DNA of 45,696 nucleotides from Spirochaetes bacterium RBG_16_49_21. Lineage in GTDB: Bacteria > Spirochaetota > UBA4802 > UBA5550. Under the pieces are notes generated by a model. It was given only the letters and a program-made list of their open reading frames with translations, made no database searches and had not been told where the DNA came from. The stretch's first letter is position 1. Each line of letters begins with the position of its first letter. Both the position numbers and the translations under genes were made by a program. This document shows, piece after piece, positions 8,780-18,371 of this stretch. The stretch spans positions 24,183 to 69,878 of the forward strand of contig MIBJ01000082.1 of the NCBI GenBank assembly GCA_001829495.1, in the 5' to 3' direction.

Positions 8780-9307
8780 ATGTTAACCGGCTCATTCTCA
8801 AGAAGGCTCAACTGCCTGCGCGTATTCATAACTGATACGTGCAACCTGAATAAGACCCGATGTTTCTATGTACTATTATTAATCGCAGCTCTACCGGCAT
8901 TATGGACCTGTACACCTTCAGCACGGATCAGGCCTGATTCCCATTCTTCAATATCGATATCGTGGGAGTTCAGGAGCATCAATGTGGATGGTGAGCCGCA
9001 TACCGAGGTGCTCATGATCGTGAACGGCAAATATCCGCAGAGGCATCCATTGGGCCTCTTTTACGGGGATGTCGTCAGAATTCTCAAGCCTGAGGTGAAC
9101 AGAAGGGAGATGGGGGGAGGCGCACTGTCCGGGTTTATTACCGGTAACAAGGGAAGGGGCGAGGAGGTGCTCGTGCGTTTCAATGAATATCTTAATCGGT
9201 TGATCATCGTAACCAGACAGATCGTTCCCGGATCTGAGCCCGGTTCGTATAAAACTTTAAAGAATATTCCCGTATACAAGCAAACCAAGCCTGATGCCGG
9301 CTTTTAA
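8780..9307 (+). CDS. Hypothetical lipoprotein
   Basis: 175 residues; I do not recognise the family. A hydrophobic stretch (VLLLIAALPALWTC) ends in a lipobox-like Cys near residue 44. The true start may therefore lie downstream of 8780 at a non-ATG codon, because the first 25 residues are unusual for a signal peptide. The mature part includes strand-rich segments and a Gly-rich loop (MGGGALSG). It is a single gene, divergent from the sugar operon and followed by a strong hairpin at 9379-9415. An envelope location is inferred from the lipobox. Confidence 0.6.
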   Translation: MLTGSFSRRLNCLRVFITDTCNLNKTRCFYVLLLIAALPALWTCTPSARIRPDSHSSISISWEFRSINVDGEPHTEVLMIVNGKYPQRHPLGLFYGDVVRILKPEVNRREMGGGALSGFITGNKGRGEEVLVRFNEYLNRLIIVTRQIVPGSEPGSYKTLKNIPVYKQTKPDAGF

Positions 9308-9378
9308 TGCTTGACATATTGGGGTATATTGCAATTATTCAGAAAATTTGTAGAATCTTCAAAGTGACGCCATGCTGG

Positions 9379-9415
9379 AAAATCCCCCAACCGCCTCAGG
9401 CGGCTGGGGGATTTT
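9379..9415. terminator. Bidirectional hairpin terminator
   Basis: AAAATCCCCC and GGGGGATTTT form the outer stem, with CCGCC/GGCGG inside. A and T tracts flank it, and it lies between the hypothetical lipoprotein gene and the MBOAT gene. Confidence 0.6.
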
Positions 9416-9438
9416 AACATGCGTGATAATTTTTATTC

Positions 9439-11055
9439 ATGGTTTTTAATTCATATAAGTTCATAATCTTTTTTATCGTCGTTGCGGCGTCATTCTTCAG
9501 CCTGCCGCACCGATACCGCTGGTTCTTTCTCCTTGCCGTGAGCTATTTTTATTACCTGTGCTGGGATCCGAAATACGCGGTCCTTATCCTGATCACGACG
9601 CTGGTCGTGTACCTATCGGCCCTGCTGATGCACGATAAGCCCCAAAACATGAAAAAGCTTTTAGTCGGTGCGAGCCTGCTTATAAACCTGGGGATCCTGT
9701 TCGTGTTCAAATATTTTAATTTTTTCAACAGCACTTTACGGGAGGTTTTGACTTTTTTCGGCCTGGGCTATGATGTGCCGGCGCTTCAGCTTCTGCTCCC
9801 GATAGGGATATCGTTCTACACCTTTCAGGCCCTGGGTTATACTATTGATGTATACCGGGGCACCAGAAAGCCGGAGCGCAACCTTGGCGTGTTTGCGTTA
9901 TATGTCAGTTTTTTCCCGGTGCTCCTGGCAGGCCCCATCGAGCGCTCCACGACCCTGCTTCCCCAGTTTTACAAGGAGATGGAATTCGATTATCAGCGGA
10001 TTGCCGACGGCCTTAAGCTGATAGCATGGGGAGCGTTCCAGAAGCTCGTGATTGCGGACCGGTTGAGCATGTACGTGAGCCAGGTATACGGCAATCCTCA
10101 GGCTTTTGCCGGTCTGCCTCTATTGCTCGCTTCATATTTTTTTATCATCCAGGTGTATTGTGATTTTTCAGGATACACCGATATAGCGATCGGAACCGCC
10201 CAGGTGCTGGGGTACAAGCTGATACCCAATTTCCGGCGTCCCTACTTCGCTCAAACCCTGGGTGAGCTATGGCGGCGGTGGCACATATCCCTCATATCGT
10301 GGTTCAGGGATTATCTGTACATACCTCTCGGGGGTAACCGCGTGCCGAAAGGACGGTTTTATTTCAATATGATGGTGGTCTTTTCTCTGTCAGGCCTCTG
10401 GCACGGCGCGCAGTGGACCTTTGTGATCTGGGGAGCGATGAACGGCCTCTTTTTGATCACCAGCCGCATGACCCAGAAATTGAGAGACTTTGTCCGCGAG
10501 AAGGTATTCGCGGCGATCGCCGGGATCCCGGCTGCGGCCTATTTTCTCATTTGCCTCATTCTTGCGGCCTTTGCCGTATGGGCCGGTCCGGCCGGTTTTG
10601 TTTCCCCTCCGGCGACCGCAATAACAGCCTTTGCGTGCTCAGCCGGTGCGTTTGTTCTCGGTGCCATACGGCTGAAACAGGGTCTGTACGAGCGCTTCAT
10701 CGATGCCTTGAAAAGGCTCATGATGATATTAATAACCGTCCACCTTTTTCTCTTCGGTGCGGTTTTTTTCAGGTCCGGGAGCGTTTCCGATGCGTGGTAT
10801 ATTTTAACGCACTTCGCGGGGACGAATTTCAGCCAGCTTATGCTCAACTTTGACGCCTTTCAGTTTATCATGATGATCCTGGTTGCTATCGTTCTTCTGG
10901 TCATTCACTCCATTCAGGAAAGGCGCGGAAGCATACGGGAGCTCTTAAAACAAAAGCCGGTATGGCTTCGCTGGGCGCTCTATTTTTTCCTCTGTTCAAG
11001 TATCCTCCTTTTTGGATACCGCGGCACTCAGCAGTTTATATATTTTCGGTTTTAG
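9439..11055 (+). CDS. MBOAT family membrane O-acyltransferase (AlgI/DltB-like)
   Basis: 538 residues with about 11-12 membrane helices. The family signature is present: PIGISFYTFQALGY, an RPYFAQTLGELWRRWHIS block and the conserved histidine in SGLWHGAQWTF (about residue 322). AlgI-like MBOATs move acyl groups across the inner membrane to surface polysaccharides. The gene following 6 bp later encodes an SGNH-like protein, the usual second half of such an acylation system. The acceptor glycan is unknown but could be the product of the sugar genes nearby. Length and topology match AlgI. Confidence 0.9.
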   Translation: MVFNSYKFIIFFIVVAASFFSLPHRYRWFFLLAVSYFYYLCWDPKYAVLILITTLVVYLSALLMHDKPQNMKKLLVGASLLINLGILFVFKYFNFFNSTLREVLTFFGLGYDVPALQLLLPIGISFYTFQALGYTIDVYRGTRKPERNLGVFALYVSFFPVLLAGPIERSTTLLPQFYKEMEFDYQRIADGLKLIAWGAFQKLVIADRLSMYVSQVYGNPQAFAGLPLLLASYFFIIQVYCDFSGYTDIAIGTAQVLGYKLIPNFRRPYFAQTLGELWRRWHISLISWFRDYLYIPLGGNRVPKGRFYFNMMVVFSLSGLWHGAQWTFVIWGAMNGLFLITSRMTQKLRDFVREKVFAAIAGIPAAAYFLICLILAAFAVWAGPAGFVSPPATAITAFACSAGAFVLGAIRLKQGLYERFIDALKRLMMILITVHLFLFGAVFFRSGSVSDAWYILTHFAGTNFSQLMLNFDAFQFIMMILVAIVLLVIHSIQERRGSIRELLKQKPVWLRWALYFFLCSSILLFGYRGTQQFIYFRF

Positions 11056-11061
11056 GCGGCT

Positions 11062-12123
11062 ATGGTGAAAAGGCTCGTTCTCAAACTTTGCCTGCTGGCG
11101 GTTATCTCAACGGTTCCGCTGGTGGGATATAATATCATCGTCGATCCTTACATGGTATTGAGGAAGGATTATGACCATATGTTCATATGTCCCAATGAGC
11201 GGTACGTGAAAACCGATTATATTCTTAACAATCCGGAAAAATACGACTCGTACCTGTTCGGATCATCGCGGGTGAGCCAGATACCGGTAGAGATGATAAA
11301 CAGGGCGACCGGGGATAGAATTTACAATATGACCTATATCGCAGGCGTTGTGCCGGACCATCTGTATATCTTGAAGTTATTCTTAAAAAGAAAAGTGAGA
11401 ATCAAAAATATTATCATCGGGCTGGACTATTATACCTTTACGGCGATGCCCATTGAAAATCAGGTCCGCAATATAATGTATCCCGAAACCCTGCGGGAAA
11501 GAATAGATTTTTATTATACCTATCTTACCCTTGAGCCTGATTCAATCATGTTCAAGGAGATCAGGTTTGACGGGAAAGAAGCGGCCTACGATTTGACCGG
11601 CACGGGGGGGTATCATTTTATCAAAAGGGAAAAACTCCTTGCTCTTGATCCGCGGAAGCATGAGAAAAAATTCAAACAGCCGTTTTCCACTGCCTGCGCC
11701 AATCGCCTTGAACAAACATTGGCGGAGATCGGTGAGATCATTCAACTCTGCGGCAAAAATAATATCAATTTGACCTTTTTCATAAATCCCGACAACCTGA
11801 ACATGTACCTGTGCGAGGATATAGCATTTATGAATCAGGTCAGGATGCGGCTGGCCCTATTCACCGATTATTGGGATTTCAGCGGCGCCAATTCCGTAAC
11901 CGAAAACAACATTAATTATATTGATCCCATCCATTACCGTAAAAAGGTCGGCGGCATGATGGTGGAAAATATGTATCAGGACAACGCGTACCCGCTGTCC
12001 GGTTTCGGGGTGCTCGTGACGAAAACCAATGTCAGGAATTATGTGAAGAAGACGGCGGAGGATTACCGCCGATTCAAGAGGCGGATCGATCCTCGATGCA
12101 TTCCCTGCGCGGGGAATAAATAA
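11062..12123 (+). CDS. SGNH-hydrolase-like partner of the MBOAT acyltransferase
   Basis: 353 residues with an N-terminal membrane anchor (about 5-25). YLFGSSRVSQIP near residue 69 resembles the block-I Ser motif of SGNH/DltD-like proteins, and YIDPIHYR near 292 resembles the block-V Asp-x-x-His. It begins 6 bp after the MBOAT stop, so the two are almost certainly co-transcribed. By analogy with AlgX/AlgJ and DltD it would accept the acyl group in the periplasm and transfer it to a glycan. Family membership is inferred from two motifs and the pairing. A lipid-anchor cysteine is not seen. Confidence 0.65.
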   Translation: MVKRLVLKLCLLAVISTVPLVGYNIIVDPYMVLRKDYDHMFICPNERYVKTDYILNNPEKYDSYLFGSSRVSQIPVEMINRATGDRIYNMTYIAGVVPDHLYILKLFLKRKVRIKNIIIGLDYYTFTAMPIENQVRNIMYPETLRERIDFYYTYLTLEPDSIMFKEIRFDGKEAAYDLTGTGGYHFIKREKLLALDPRKHEKKFKQPFSTACANRLEQTLAEIGEIIQLCGKNNINLTFFINPDNLNMYLCEDIAFMNQVRMRLALFTDYWDFSGANSVTENNINYIDPIHYRKKVGGMMVENMYQDNAYPLSGFGVLVTKTNVRNYVKKTAEDYRRFKRRIDPRCIPCAGNK

Positions 12124-12145
12124 TAGCTGAGATCCATTGCGGGTT

Positions 12146-12529
12146 TCATTCCCTCGTTGCCCGCCATGCCATAAGATCCTTAATGTTCAGGGCAATACTC
12201 AGCACCAGGCAAACGGCAAACACGGCCACGGTTGCCGTATCGACCAGTAGCGGCGGCAGATTGATCCCGGTTATGTCGAATATGAGGAACTGGATGTATG
12301 TATCGGACTGGATGGGCCTGCCCAGCGCCTCGCGGACCTGCCAATGCCAGTCCGTACAGAAGCAATATCCCCACCCGTATTTGATGCCGAGAATAAACCA
12401 TGAGAAAGCGGTGAGCGTCATGGCGGCCAGATGTATCTTCCTTGTTTTTTTCCATAACCATCCGGTCATGTTGAACAGGGTGAACAGCGTATGGAATGTC
12501 AGAAAGAAGTAGTCCAGAAACCGTAACAT
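12146..12529 (-). CDS. DUF2784-like membrane protein
   Basis: 127 residues with three to four hydrophobic helices. A central GYCFCTDWHWQVREALG segment resembles the signature of the DUF2784 family, small membrane proteins of unknown role. It lies convergent with the SGNH-like gene and divergent from the YyaL-like gene. No function should be assigned. Confidence 0.6.
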   Translation of the reverse strand: MLRFLDYFFLTFHTLFTLFNMTGWLWKKTRKIHLAAMTLTAFSWFILGIKYGWGYCFCTDWHWQVREALGRPIQSDTYIQFLIFDITGINLPPLLVDTATVAVFAVCLVLSIALNIKDLMAWRATRE

Positions 12530-12540
12530 GATACCTCTCT

Positions 12541-12631
12541 GACCTCACCCCGCCCTCTCCGACTCGGAGAGGGCTTCGCAAAAAGGATATCTCCCCCTCT
12601 CCTTGAGGAGAGGGGGCCGGGGGGTGAGGTC
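12541..12631. repeat. Three-way-junction palindromic repeat
   Basis: GACCTCACCCC (12541-12551) is exactly inverted at 12621-12631. Between these arms are two further perfect hairpins, GCCCTCTCC/GGAGAGGGC and CCCCCTCTCC/GGAGAGGGGG. It has the form of a non-coding mobile or BIME-like element and lies between divergent genes. Confidence 0.65.
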
Positions 12632-12705
12632 GTCTTTGCGAGAGCATTTTTTAGTCGCCCCGGAGGTAAATAGTATTGCAGTTTGGCAATAAGTCTAATA
12701 TAAAA

Positions 12706-12734
12706 TTGACTCATTGGAAAAATAGCGGTATTAT
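12706..12734 (+). promoter_or_regulatory. Sigma-70-like promoter of the YyaL-like gene
   Basis: TTGACT (12706-12711), a 17-bp spacer and TATTAT (12729-12734). It lies downstream of the most upstream in-frame ATG (12676), which argues for the start at 12778. Confidence 0.55.
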
Positions 12735-12777
12735 TGTCAAATTCAGCACAAACGGGAACTTTAAAAAAGTGAAACGT

Positions 12778-14823
12778 ATGGAACCGGTCAATCATCTTGC
12801 GGGACAGAAGAGCCCGTATCTCATCCGGCATTCGACGAATCCCGTCGATTGGTACCCCTGGTCCAATGAGGCCTTTGAAAAGGCCGGCAGGGAAGACAAG
12901 CCGATTTTTCTATCTATCGGTTATTCGGCCTGCCACTGGTGTCATGTGATGGAGGAGGAATCCTTCGAGAACGGCGCGGTAGCGCGTCTTCTCAATGAGA
13001 ATTTTGTCTCCGTCAAGGTGGATCGCGAAGAGCGGCCGGATATCGACAAGGTGTACATGACCGCGTGCCATATGATGACCGGAAGCGGCGGCTGGCCGCT
13101 GACCGTCATCATGACGCCGGAGAAAAAACCTTTTTTCGCGGCCACCTATATACCGAGGGAAAACAGGTTCGGGAAGATGGGGCTCATTGAACTGCTCGAT
13201 AAGATCTTCGTTTTATGGAGGGGCCACCGCGGCCAAATAAACGCCTCGGCGGAGAGCACCGCGACCGTGCTCCGGGAGATCAATTCCTGCCAGCAGGGGG
13301 AAAACGTCGGAGCGGAGGTTTTAACCGCAGCCTATGTCCTGTTTACCGATATGTATGATCCTGTTTACGGCGGATTCGGCGGCGCGCCGAAATTTCCTAC
13401 CGCCCATAATTTCATCTTCCTGCTCCGCTACGGAGAGGAAAGCGGCGCGGAAAAGGCGCGGGAGATGACCCTGGAAAGCCTCCGGCAAATACGGCGGGGA
13501 GGGATCTACGACCAGCTGGGATTCGGCTTCCACCGCTATTCGACCGATGAGAAGTGGCTCGCGCCTCATTTCGAGAAAATGCTCTATGACCAGGCCATGC
13601 TCTCCATGGCCTACATCGAGGCGTACCATGCGAGCGGCGACCCCTTTTACTCCCGGGTGGCGGGAGAGTCGTTCGATTACGTTCTCCGGGAGATGACTTC
13701 TCCCGCCGGCGGGTTTTATTCTGCTGAGGACGCCGACAGCGAAGGGAAAGAGGGGAGGTATTATCTCTGGACCATGGATGAGATCGGAGATGCGCTGGGT
13801 GCGGCTGATGCGGATTTTGCATGGGAAATTTTTAATTGCGCCCGGGAGGGGAATTTCATCGGTGAGTCATCGAGGGAAAAGACCGGCGAGAATATACTCC
13901 ATCTCACTGCCATGCCGGACGACGCGCAGCGGTTTGAGTTTGTCCGAAGGAGGCTCCTTGAGGTGCGGGAAAAGCGGGTAAGGCCGCTGAAGGACGACAA
14001 GGTGCTCGTCGACTGGAACGGGCTTATGATCGCTGCCCTGGCGAAAGGTGCGTCGGCGCTCGATGACGGCCGGTATGTCCGGGCAGCGGAGCGGGCGGCG
14101 GCGTTCATCACGGAACATATGCTTACGAAGGACGACCGGCTCCTCCATAGGTGGCGCGACGGCGAGGCATCGATCCCGGGAAATCTGGACGACTATGCGT
14201 TTTTCATCTGGGGCCTTATCGAGCTGTATGAGGCCACGTTTAAGCCGGAGTACCTTGAACTGTCGGCACGGCTGACTGAATCCCTGCTTCTTAATTTTTC
14301 CGATAAAGCCGGTTCTCTCTTTTTTTCCCCGCTTGACGGCGAGGAGCTTATTGCCAACATGCTGGAATACTATGACGGCGCTCTCCCGTCAGGAAATTCC
14401 ATATCCTTTTACAACCTTCTGCGCCTCGGGAGGATGACCGGCAGACCCGCTTGGGAGGATCGGGCTCAAAAGATCCTCCGGTGTGCATCGGACAGCATCC
14501 GGCAGCATCCACACGGCCATTCCATGTTCCTCGCAGGGCTTCAGTATGCCTGGAGCAGGTCGTATGAGGTGGTGCTGTGCGGCGACGCGTCAGATACTGT
14601 TCTTAAAAATATGATACGCGGGCTTCGCCCTTACCTGAACCGGTGCGCGGTCATAGTAAAATATTCAGGCGCGCAGGACGACATCATCATCAGCGCAGCT
14701 CCATTTGTGAAAACGATGAGCCATTTCAACGGCAGGGCAACCGCTTATGTATGCACCGGGAATCAATGCTCCCGGCCGGTTCACACCGCCGATGAGATGC
14801 TTAGGCAGATAAAAAATAGTTGA
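12778..14823 (+). CDS. Thioredoxin-fold/six-hairpin protein of the YyaL (DUF255, SPATA20) family
   Basis: 681 residues from this start. The N-terminal DUF255 domain has the near-universal [10 protein letters not shown] and NPVDWYPW openings and a CHWC redox motif within [14 protein letters not shown]. The long C-terminal half is helical and resembles a six-hairpin (cellobiose-epimerase-like) barrel. The family is widespread from bacteria to humans and its reaction is not established, so a protein-disulfide or sugar-related role is only a guess. The start at 12778 is chosen because homologues begin near this Met and a promoter lies just upstream. GTG at 12769 is an alternative. It is a single gene. 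Confidence 0.9.
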   Translation: MEPVNHLAGQKSPYLIRHSTNPVDWYPWSNEAFEKAGREDKPIFLSIGYSACHWCHVMEEESFENGAVARLLNENFVSVKVDREERPDIDKVYMTACHMMTGSGGWPLTVIMTPEKKPFFAATYIPRENRFGKMGLIELLDKIFVLWRGHRGQINASAESTATVLREINSCQQGENVGAEVLTAAYVLFTDMYDPVYGGFGGAPKFPTAHNFIFLLRYGEESGAEKAREMTLESLRQIRRGGIYDQLGFGFHRYSTDEKWLAPHFEKMLYDQAMLSMAYIEAYHASGDPFYSRVAGESFDYVLREMTSPAGGFYSAEDADSEGKEGRYYLWTMDEIGDALGAADADFAWEIFNCAREGNFIGESSREKTGENILHLTAMPDDAQRFEFVRRRLLEVREKRVRPLKDDKVLVDWNGLMIAALAKGASALDDGRYVRAAERAAAFITEHMLTKDDRLLHRWRDGEASIPGNLDDYAFFIWGLIELYEATFKPEYLELSARLTESLLLNFSDKAGSLFFSPLDGEELIANMLEYYDGALPSGNSISFYNLLRLGRMTGRPAWEDRAQKILRCASDSIRQHPHGHSMFLAGLQYAWSRSYEVVLCGDASDTVLKNMIRGLRPYLNRCAVIVKYSGAQDDIIISAAPFVKTMSHFNGRATAYVCTGNQCSRPVHTADEMLRQIKNS

Positions 14824-15008
14824 TTTATTATCGTCCTGCTGAATCTTTATTTAATTTAATTAAAGTTAGGCGATGTCTCCTTGGTGAGTATGTCGAGCCG
14901 ATGGGCTGAGATGTGGGTAGAACTTAGCATTGAGGGGAGAGAGAAAGAGGTATTAACAAAATTCGCCTAAGTCGAGTAATTTATATACGACTCTGAAAGC
15001 TGGTTGGT

Positions 15009-17153
15009 ATGGGAAATAATAAAACGAATGAAAACTACACAGTGCTCCCCCGCGGCGGGTATCTTGTCAATACCTCGATCGGGTACGTCCAATTCGGATC
15101 GCCGCCGGAGACGATCAAGGACACCATGCGCATGCCCAAGGGCGTTCCCCGGGTTTTTGTGCTTACGAACGAGCTCTTTAACTGGTTCAAGGGGATCAGC
15201 ATAGCGGAAATCGAATTCCCCATCTATTATAATTTTTTTATAAAACAGAAGAGGACCCATATTATCTGTCAAGAGGACCAGCTCCCGCAGATAAAAAAAG
15301 TTTTACAGGAGGCCCTGTTCGGACCCGTAGAATTTGACATTTCGAATGATTATGATCCGGCGATAAGCGCCGCCTTTATCCCCCATATCAAAAAGGAGAT
15401 GGATTTTTTCAGGAGAAATCTGCAGTTCTCGGATCTGGTATCGTTCGAGGTTTTTGACCGTAACCGGTTCTCTATGGAGGGAATCGCCATTGATCTCTGT
15501 GAAGACAACTGCTTCCTGGTCCGGGAGGGCGATGCCCTCATAGCCACGGTGCCCGGCCGCGTGCAGTACAAGCCGACCTATCTCGTCGGCGAAAGGCTCC
15601 CCGAGCCGTACCGGCCGCCGCTTTTCGGCGTCACCTGCCTGGGGCCAAGCCACGGCTTTGACCCTGATGATAACACCTCCGGCTTCATCATCTGGCTGAA
15701 CCACTGCGGCATTATGGTCGATCCGCCGGTCAACTCCACCGAATGGCTCCTTGATTCCAACGTGAACCCGAAGCTCACCGACAGCATAATTCTCACCCAC
15801 TGCCACGCCGACCATGACGCCGGCACCTTCCAGAAGATACTCGAAGAGCAGCGGGTCACCATCTATACCACCGAAACGGTCATGATGAGCTTCTTGCGCA
15901 AGTATTCGGCCTTGAGCAACATGCCGATATCCTACCTCATGCAGCTCTTTGATTTTCATCCGATCAAGATCGGGAAGCCCACCTTCATCCACGGCGGAAG
16001 GTTCGATATGTTCTACACGCTGCATTCAATACCCACGATGGGCTTCAGGATGGAATTCCAGGACCAGTCATACGTATATTCCTCGGACCACAACAACCTC
16101 CCGAAGCTGCACCAGGAGCTGCTCGATTCCGGCGTCATCTCAAAAGAGCGGTACAGCGAGCTTCGCAGCTTTCCCTGGGACTCGAAGGTCATCTACCATG
16201 AGTCAGGTATACCGCCCCTCCATACGCCCATTACATTTCTCGACTCCCTTCCGAAAAAGATTAAAAAGAAGACCGTCGTATATCATATAGCCAAGAAGGA
16301 CTTTCCCGTAAAAACCGATCTGACTCTCGCCACGTTCGGAATTGAGAACACCCTCTATTTCAAGACCGAGCATCCCCGGTTTGAGGCCGCTTACCAGATC
16401 ATGGGCGTGTTGAAGAATCTCGATTTCTTTGAAACCCTGCCGATTTCAAAAGCCCAGGAGTTCCTGGATATCGTGGAAGAGGAGCGGTACCGAAAAGGGG
16501 AGGTGATCATCAAAAAGGGGACGCCGGGAGATAAGTTTTACATCATCTATTCGGGCAATGTCTCGGTCGAAAGCGGGGGACTCGAGCAGAAGAAGATATA
16601 CGGGACCTACGATTATTTCGGCGAGGTCGCCCTCGTCACCGAGCAGAACAGGGTCGCCGATGTTGCCGCTGAAACCGATCTGATCGTCTACACCATAACC
16701 AGGGACAAGTTCCTGAATTTCATCGTGGGAACGGAGTTTGAGAAGACCCTGAACCGGCTCGCCCGGATCAGGAACAGCGAGACGTGGAACCTCCTGTCAA
16801 CAAGCAAGTTTTTCCAGTACTGCACCTCGTCGCAGAAGACCTGGCTTGAATCGATCTTCGTGCCCATGGAGATGAATGAGCCGGGTCACATCATGCGGGA
16901 GGGGGACACGATGCAGTATATCTACATCCTGAGGGACGGCGAGGTTGAAGTCTCCCGGGACGGGAAGCGGATCGCGGTGCTGAAAAGGGGGGATATCATC
17001 GGCTCTATTCAGAAGCTGCATCTGAACGAGCCCGCGGACTACACCTTTTCGCATGAGAAGTTGGTATCGGTATATGCGATGAAGAGCGAAGACATCCGTC
17101 AGTTCATCGACAACAATCCCGGCCTCCTGATGAAGCTCAAGCATGATTTTTAG
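15009..17153 (+). CDS. Metallo-beta-lactamase-fold protein with two C-terminal cyclic-nucleotide-binding domains
   Basis: 714 residues. An N-terminal region of about 200 residues has no assignment. The MBL-fold hydrolase follows, with the metal motif THCHADHD near 263 and a later SSDHNN. Two cNMP-binding (CAP-like) beta-roll domains lie at about 485-580 (GTPGDKFYIIYSGNVSV and YFGEVALVTEQNRVADVAAE) and 615-705 (GDTMQYIYILRDGEVEV). Only the first keeps a plausible phosphate-binding cassette; the second is degenerate. Related proteins occur in leptospires. A cyclic-nucleotide-gated hydrolase is a reasonable inference, but its substrate is unknown. The rmuC gene follows 7 bp later and may be co-transcribed. 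Confidence 0.85.
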   Translation: MGNNKTNENYTVLPRGGYLVNTSIGYVQFGSPPETIKDTMRMPKGVPRVFVLTNELFNWFKGISIAEIEFPIYYNFFIKQKRTHIICQEDQLPQIKKVLQEALFGPVEFDISNDYDPAISAAFIPHIKKEMDFFRRNLQFSDLVSFEVFDRNRFSMEGIAIDLCEDNCFLVREGDALIATVPGRVQYKPTYLVGERLPEPYRPPLFGVTCLGPSHGFDPDDNTSGFIIWLNHCGIMVDPPVNSTEWLLDSNVNPKLTDSIILTHCHADHDAGTFQKILEEQRVTIYTTETVMMSFLRKYSALSNMPISYLMQLFDFHPIKIGKPTFIHGGRFDMFYTLHSIPTMGFRMEFQDQSYVYSSDHNNLPKLHQELLDSGVISKERYSELRSFPWDSKVIYHESGIPPLHTPITFLDSLPKKIKKKTVVYHIAKKDFPVKTDLTLATFGIENTLYFKTEHPRFEAAYQIMGVLKNLDFFETLPISKAQEFLDIVEEERYRKGEVIIKKGTPGDKFYIIYSGNVSVESGGLEQKKIYGTYDYFGEVALVTEQNRVADVAAETDLIVYTITRDKFLNFIVGTEFEKTLNRLARIRNSETWNLLSTSKFFQYCTSSQKTWLESIFVPMEMNEPGHIMREGDTMQYIYILRDGEVEVSRDGKRIAVLKRGDIIGSIQKLHLNEPADYTFSHEKLVSVYAMKSEDIRQFIDNNPGLLMKLKHDF

Positions 17154-17160
17154 AGGTTAT

Positions 17161-18369
17161 ATGCAAATCCTGATCATTCTTTCAATATTCTTCGGCGGCA
17201 TCCTCGTCGGGCTGGCGATCGCATATATACTCCGCGTGTTCAACACCAAGTCTGCGGAGAGGCTTGCGGAGGAGCTGTACCTCAAAACAGAGGAGGCGAG
17301 GAGATCGAACGTTGAGACGGTGGTGGAGAACGTAAAATCGACCTTCAGGGAACTGACCATGGACGCGCTGTCCCGCTCGAGCGAGGAGTTTTTAAAATTG
17401 GCCAAGACAAAGCTCGAGACCGAGCGTGAGGTCTCCTGCAGGGAGTTTGATTCAAAGAAGGGGCTCATCGACCAGCAGCTCGGCAAGATGCAGCAGGAGC
17501 TCGATAAAGTCGGCCGGCTCATGAAGGATCTGGAGACCGACCGCGTGAAGAAGTTCGGCGAGCTATCGAGCAGCCTCAGACAGATCAATGATCAGACCGC
17601 AAGCCTCCGCGAGACCACCGATTCGCTCCGCCAGGCGCTGTCGAGCACCAAGGTGCGCGGGCAGTGGGGGGAGCGGATGGCCGAGGACGTGCTGCACCTC
17701 GCCGGATTCATCGAGAATATAAACTATTCGAAGCAGAAGACCCTTGAAGCCGGCACACGGCCGGACTTCACCTTCTTCATGCCGCGGGAATTGAAGCTCA
17801 ACATGGACGTGAAGTTCCCGCTCGACAATTATCTGCGGCATCTGGACGCCGAGGCGGAGCGGGACCGTGCGAAGTTCAGGGACGACTTTTTGCGGGACGT
17901 CAAGAACAAGATCAGGGAGGTGACCACCCGCGACTATATCAACCCGGAGGAGAACACGGTTGACTATGTCCTTCTTTTCATACCCAACGATCAGATCTAC
18001 GCCTTCATACACGAACAGGACCGCACGGTATTGGACGAGGCTCTCCGGAACAAGGTGATCCTCTGTTCGCCCATTACGCTGTTCGCGGTTCTGGCGGTGA
18101 TCCGCCAGGCGGTTGACAATTTTTCGCTCGAACAGACCTCAAATGAAATCTTAAGCCTTTTCGGATCGTTCAAGAAGCAGTGGCATCTCTTTATAAGCAA
18201 GTTCGACTCCCTTGGCACGAAGATTGACGCGGTTCAGAATGAGTATGACGCGCTGACCACCACGCGAAGAAGAAAGCTTGAGAAGCCGCTCAATAAAATA
18301 GAAGATCTCCGGTCGGAGAAGGCGATCCCGATAATCTATGATGAAACACCGGAAGACGATGAGCAATAG
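17161..18369 (+). CDS. rmuC: DNA recombination protein RmuC
   Basis: 402 residues. An N-terminal membrane anchor (about 1-22, ILIILSIFFGGILVGLAIAY) and a long coiled coil (about 45-165) precede the nuclease-like RmuC domain. That domain is recognised by GQWGERMAEDVLHLAGF, RPDFTFFMP, LNMDVKFPL and DYVLLFIPND. RmuC limits inversion and rearrangement at short inverted repeats, which are abundant in this window. The start at 17161 is preferred to the ATG at 17143 because the latter lies inside the preceding gene, and AGAGG lies 5 bases upstream of 17161. It follows the MBL/cNMP gene closely. Confidence 0.92.
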   Translation: MQILIILSIFFGGILVGLAIAYILRVFNTKSAERLAEELYLKTEEARRSNVETVVENVKSTFRELTMDALSRSSEEFLKLAKTKLETEREVSCREFDSKKGLIDQQLGKMQQELDKVGRLMKDLETDRVKKFGELSSSLRQINDQTASLRETTDSLRQALSSTKVRGQWGERMAEDVLHLAGFIENINYSKQKTLEAGTRPDFTFFMPRELKLNMDVKFPLDNYLRHLDAEAERDRAKFRDDFLRDVKNKIREVTTRDYINPEENTVDYVLLFIPNDQIYAFIHEQDRTVLDEALRNKVILCSPITLFAVLAVIRQAVDNFSLEQTSNEILSLFGSFKKQWHLFISKFDSLGTKIDAVQNEYDALTTTRRRKLEKPLNKIEDLRSEKAIPIIYDETPEDDEQ

Positions 18370-18371
18370 AT

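Noticed and set aside
12180-12647. 155-codon minus-strand ORF through the three-way-junction repeat
   Set aside because: It reads through the repeat, and the DUF2784-like gene in another frame is the credible product.
14864-14971. Another MITE bounded by TTAGGCGA and its inverse
   Set aside because: Only 8 bp match inverted and the interior lacks further structure. The motif recurs at 2470 and 19686, but the evidence is too thin for an element call.
15303-16025. 240-codon minus-strand ORF antisense to the MBL/cNMP gene
   Set aside because: The sense strand carries clear catalytic and binding motifs; the antisense frame is open only because of codon bias.
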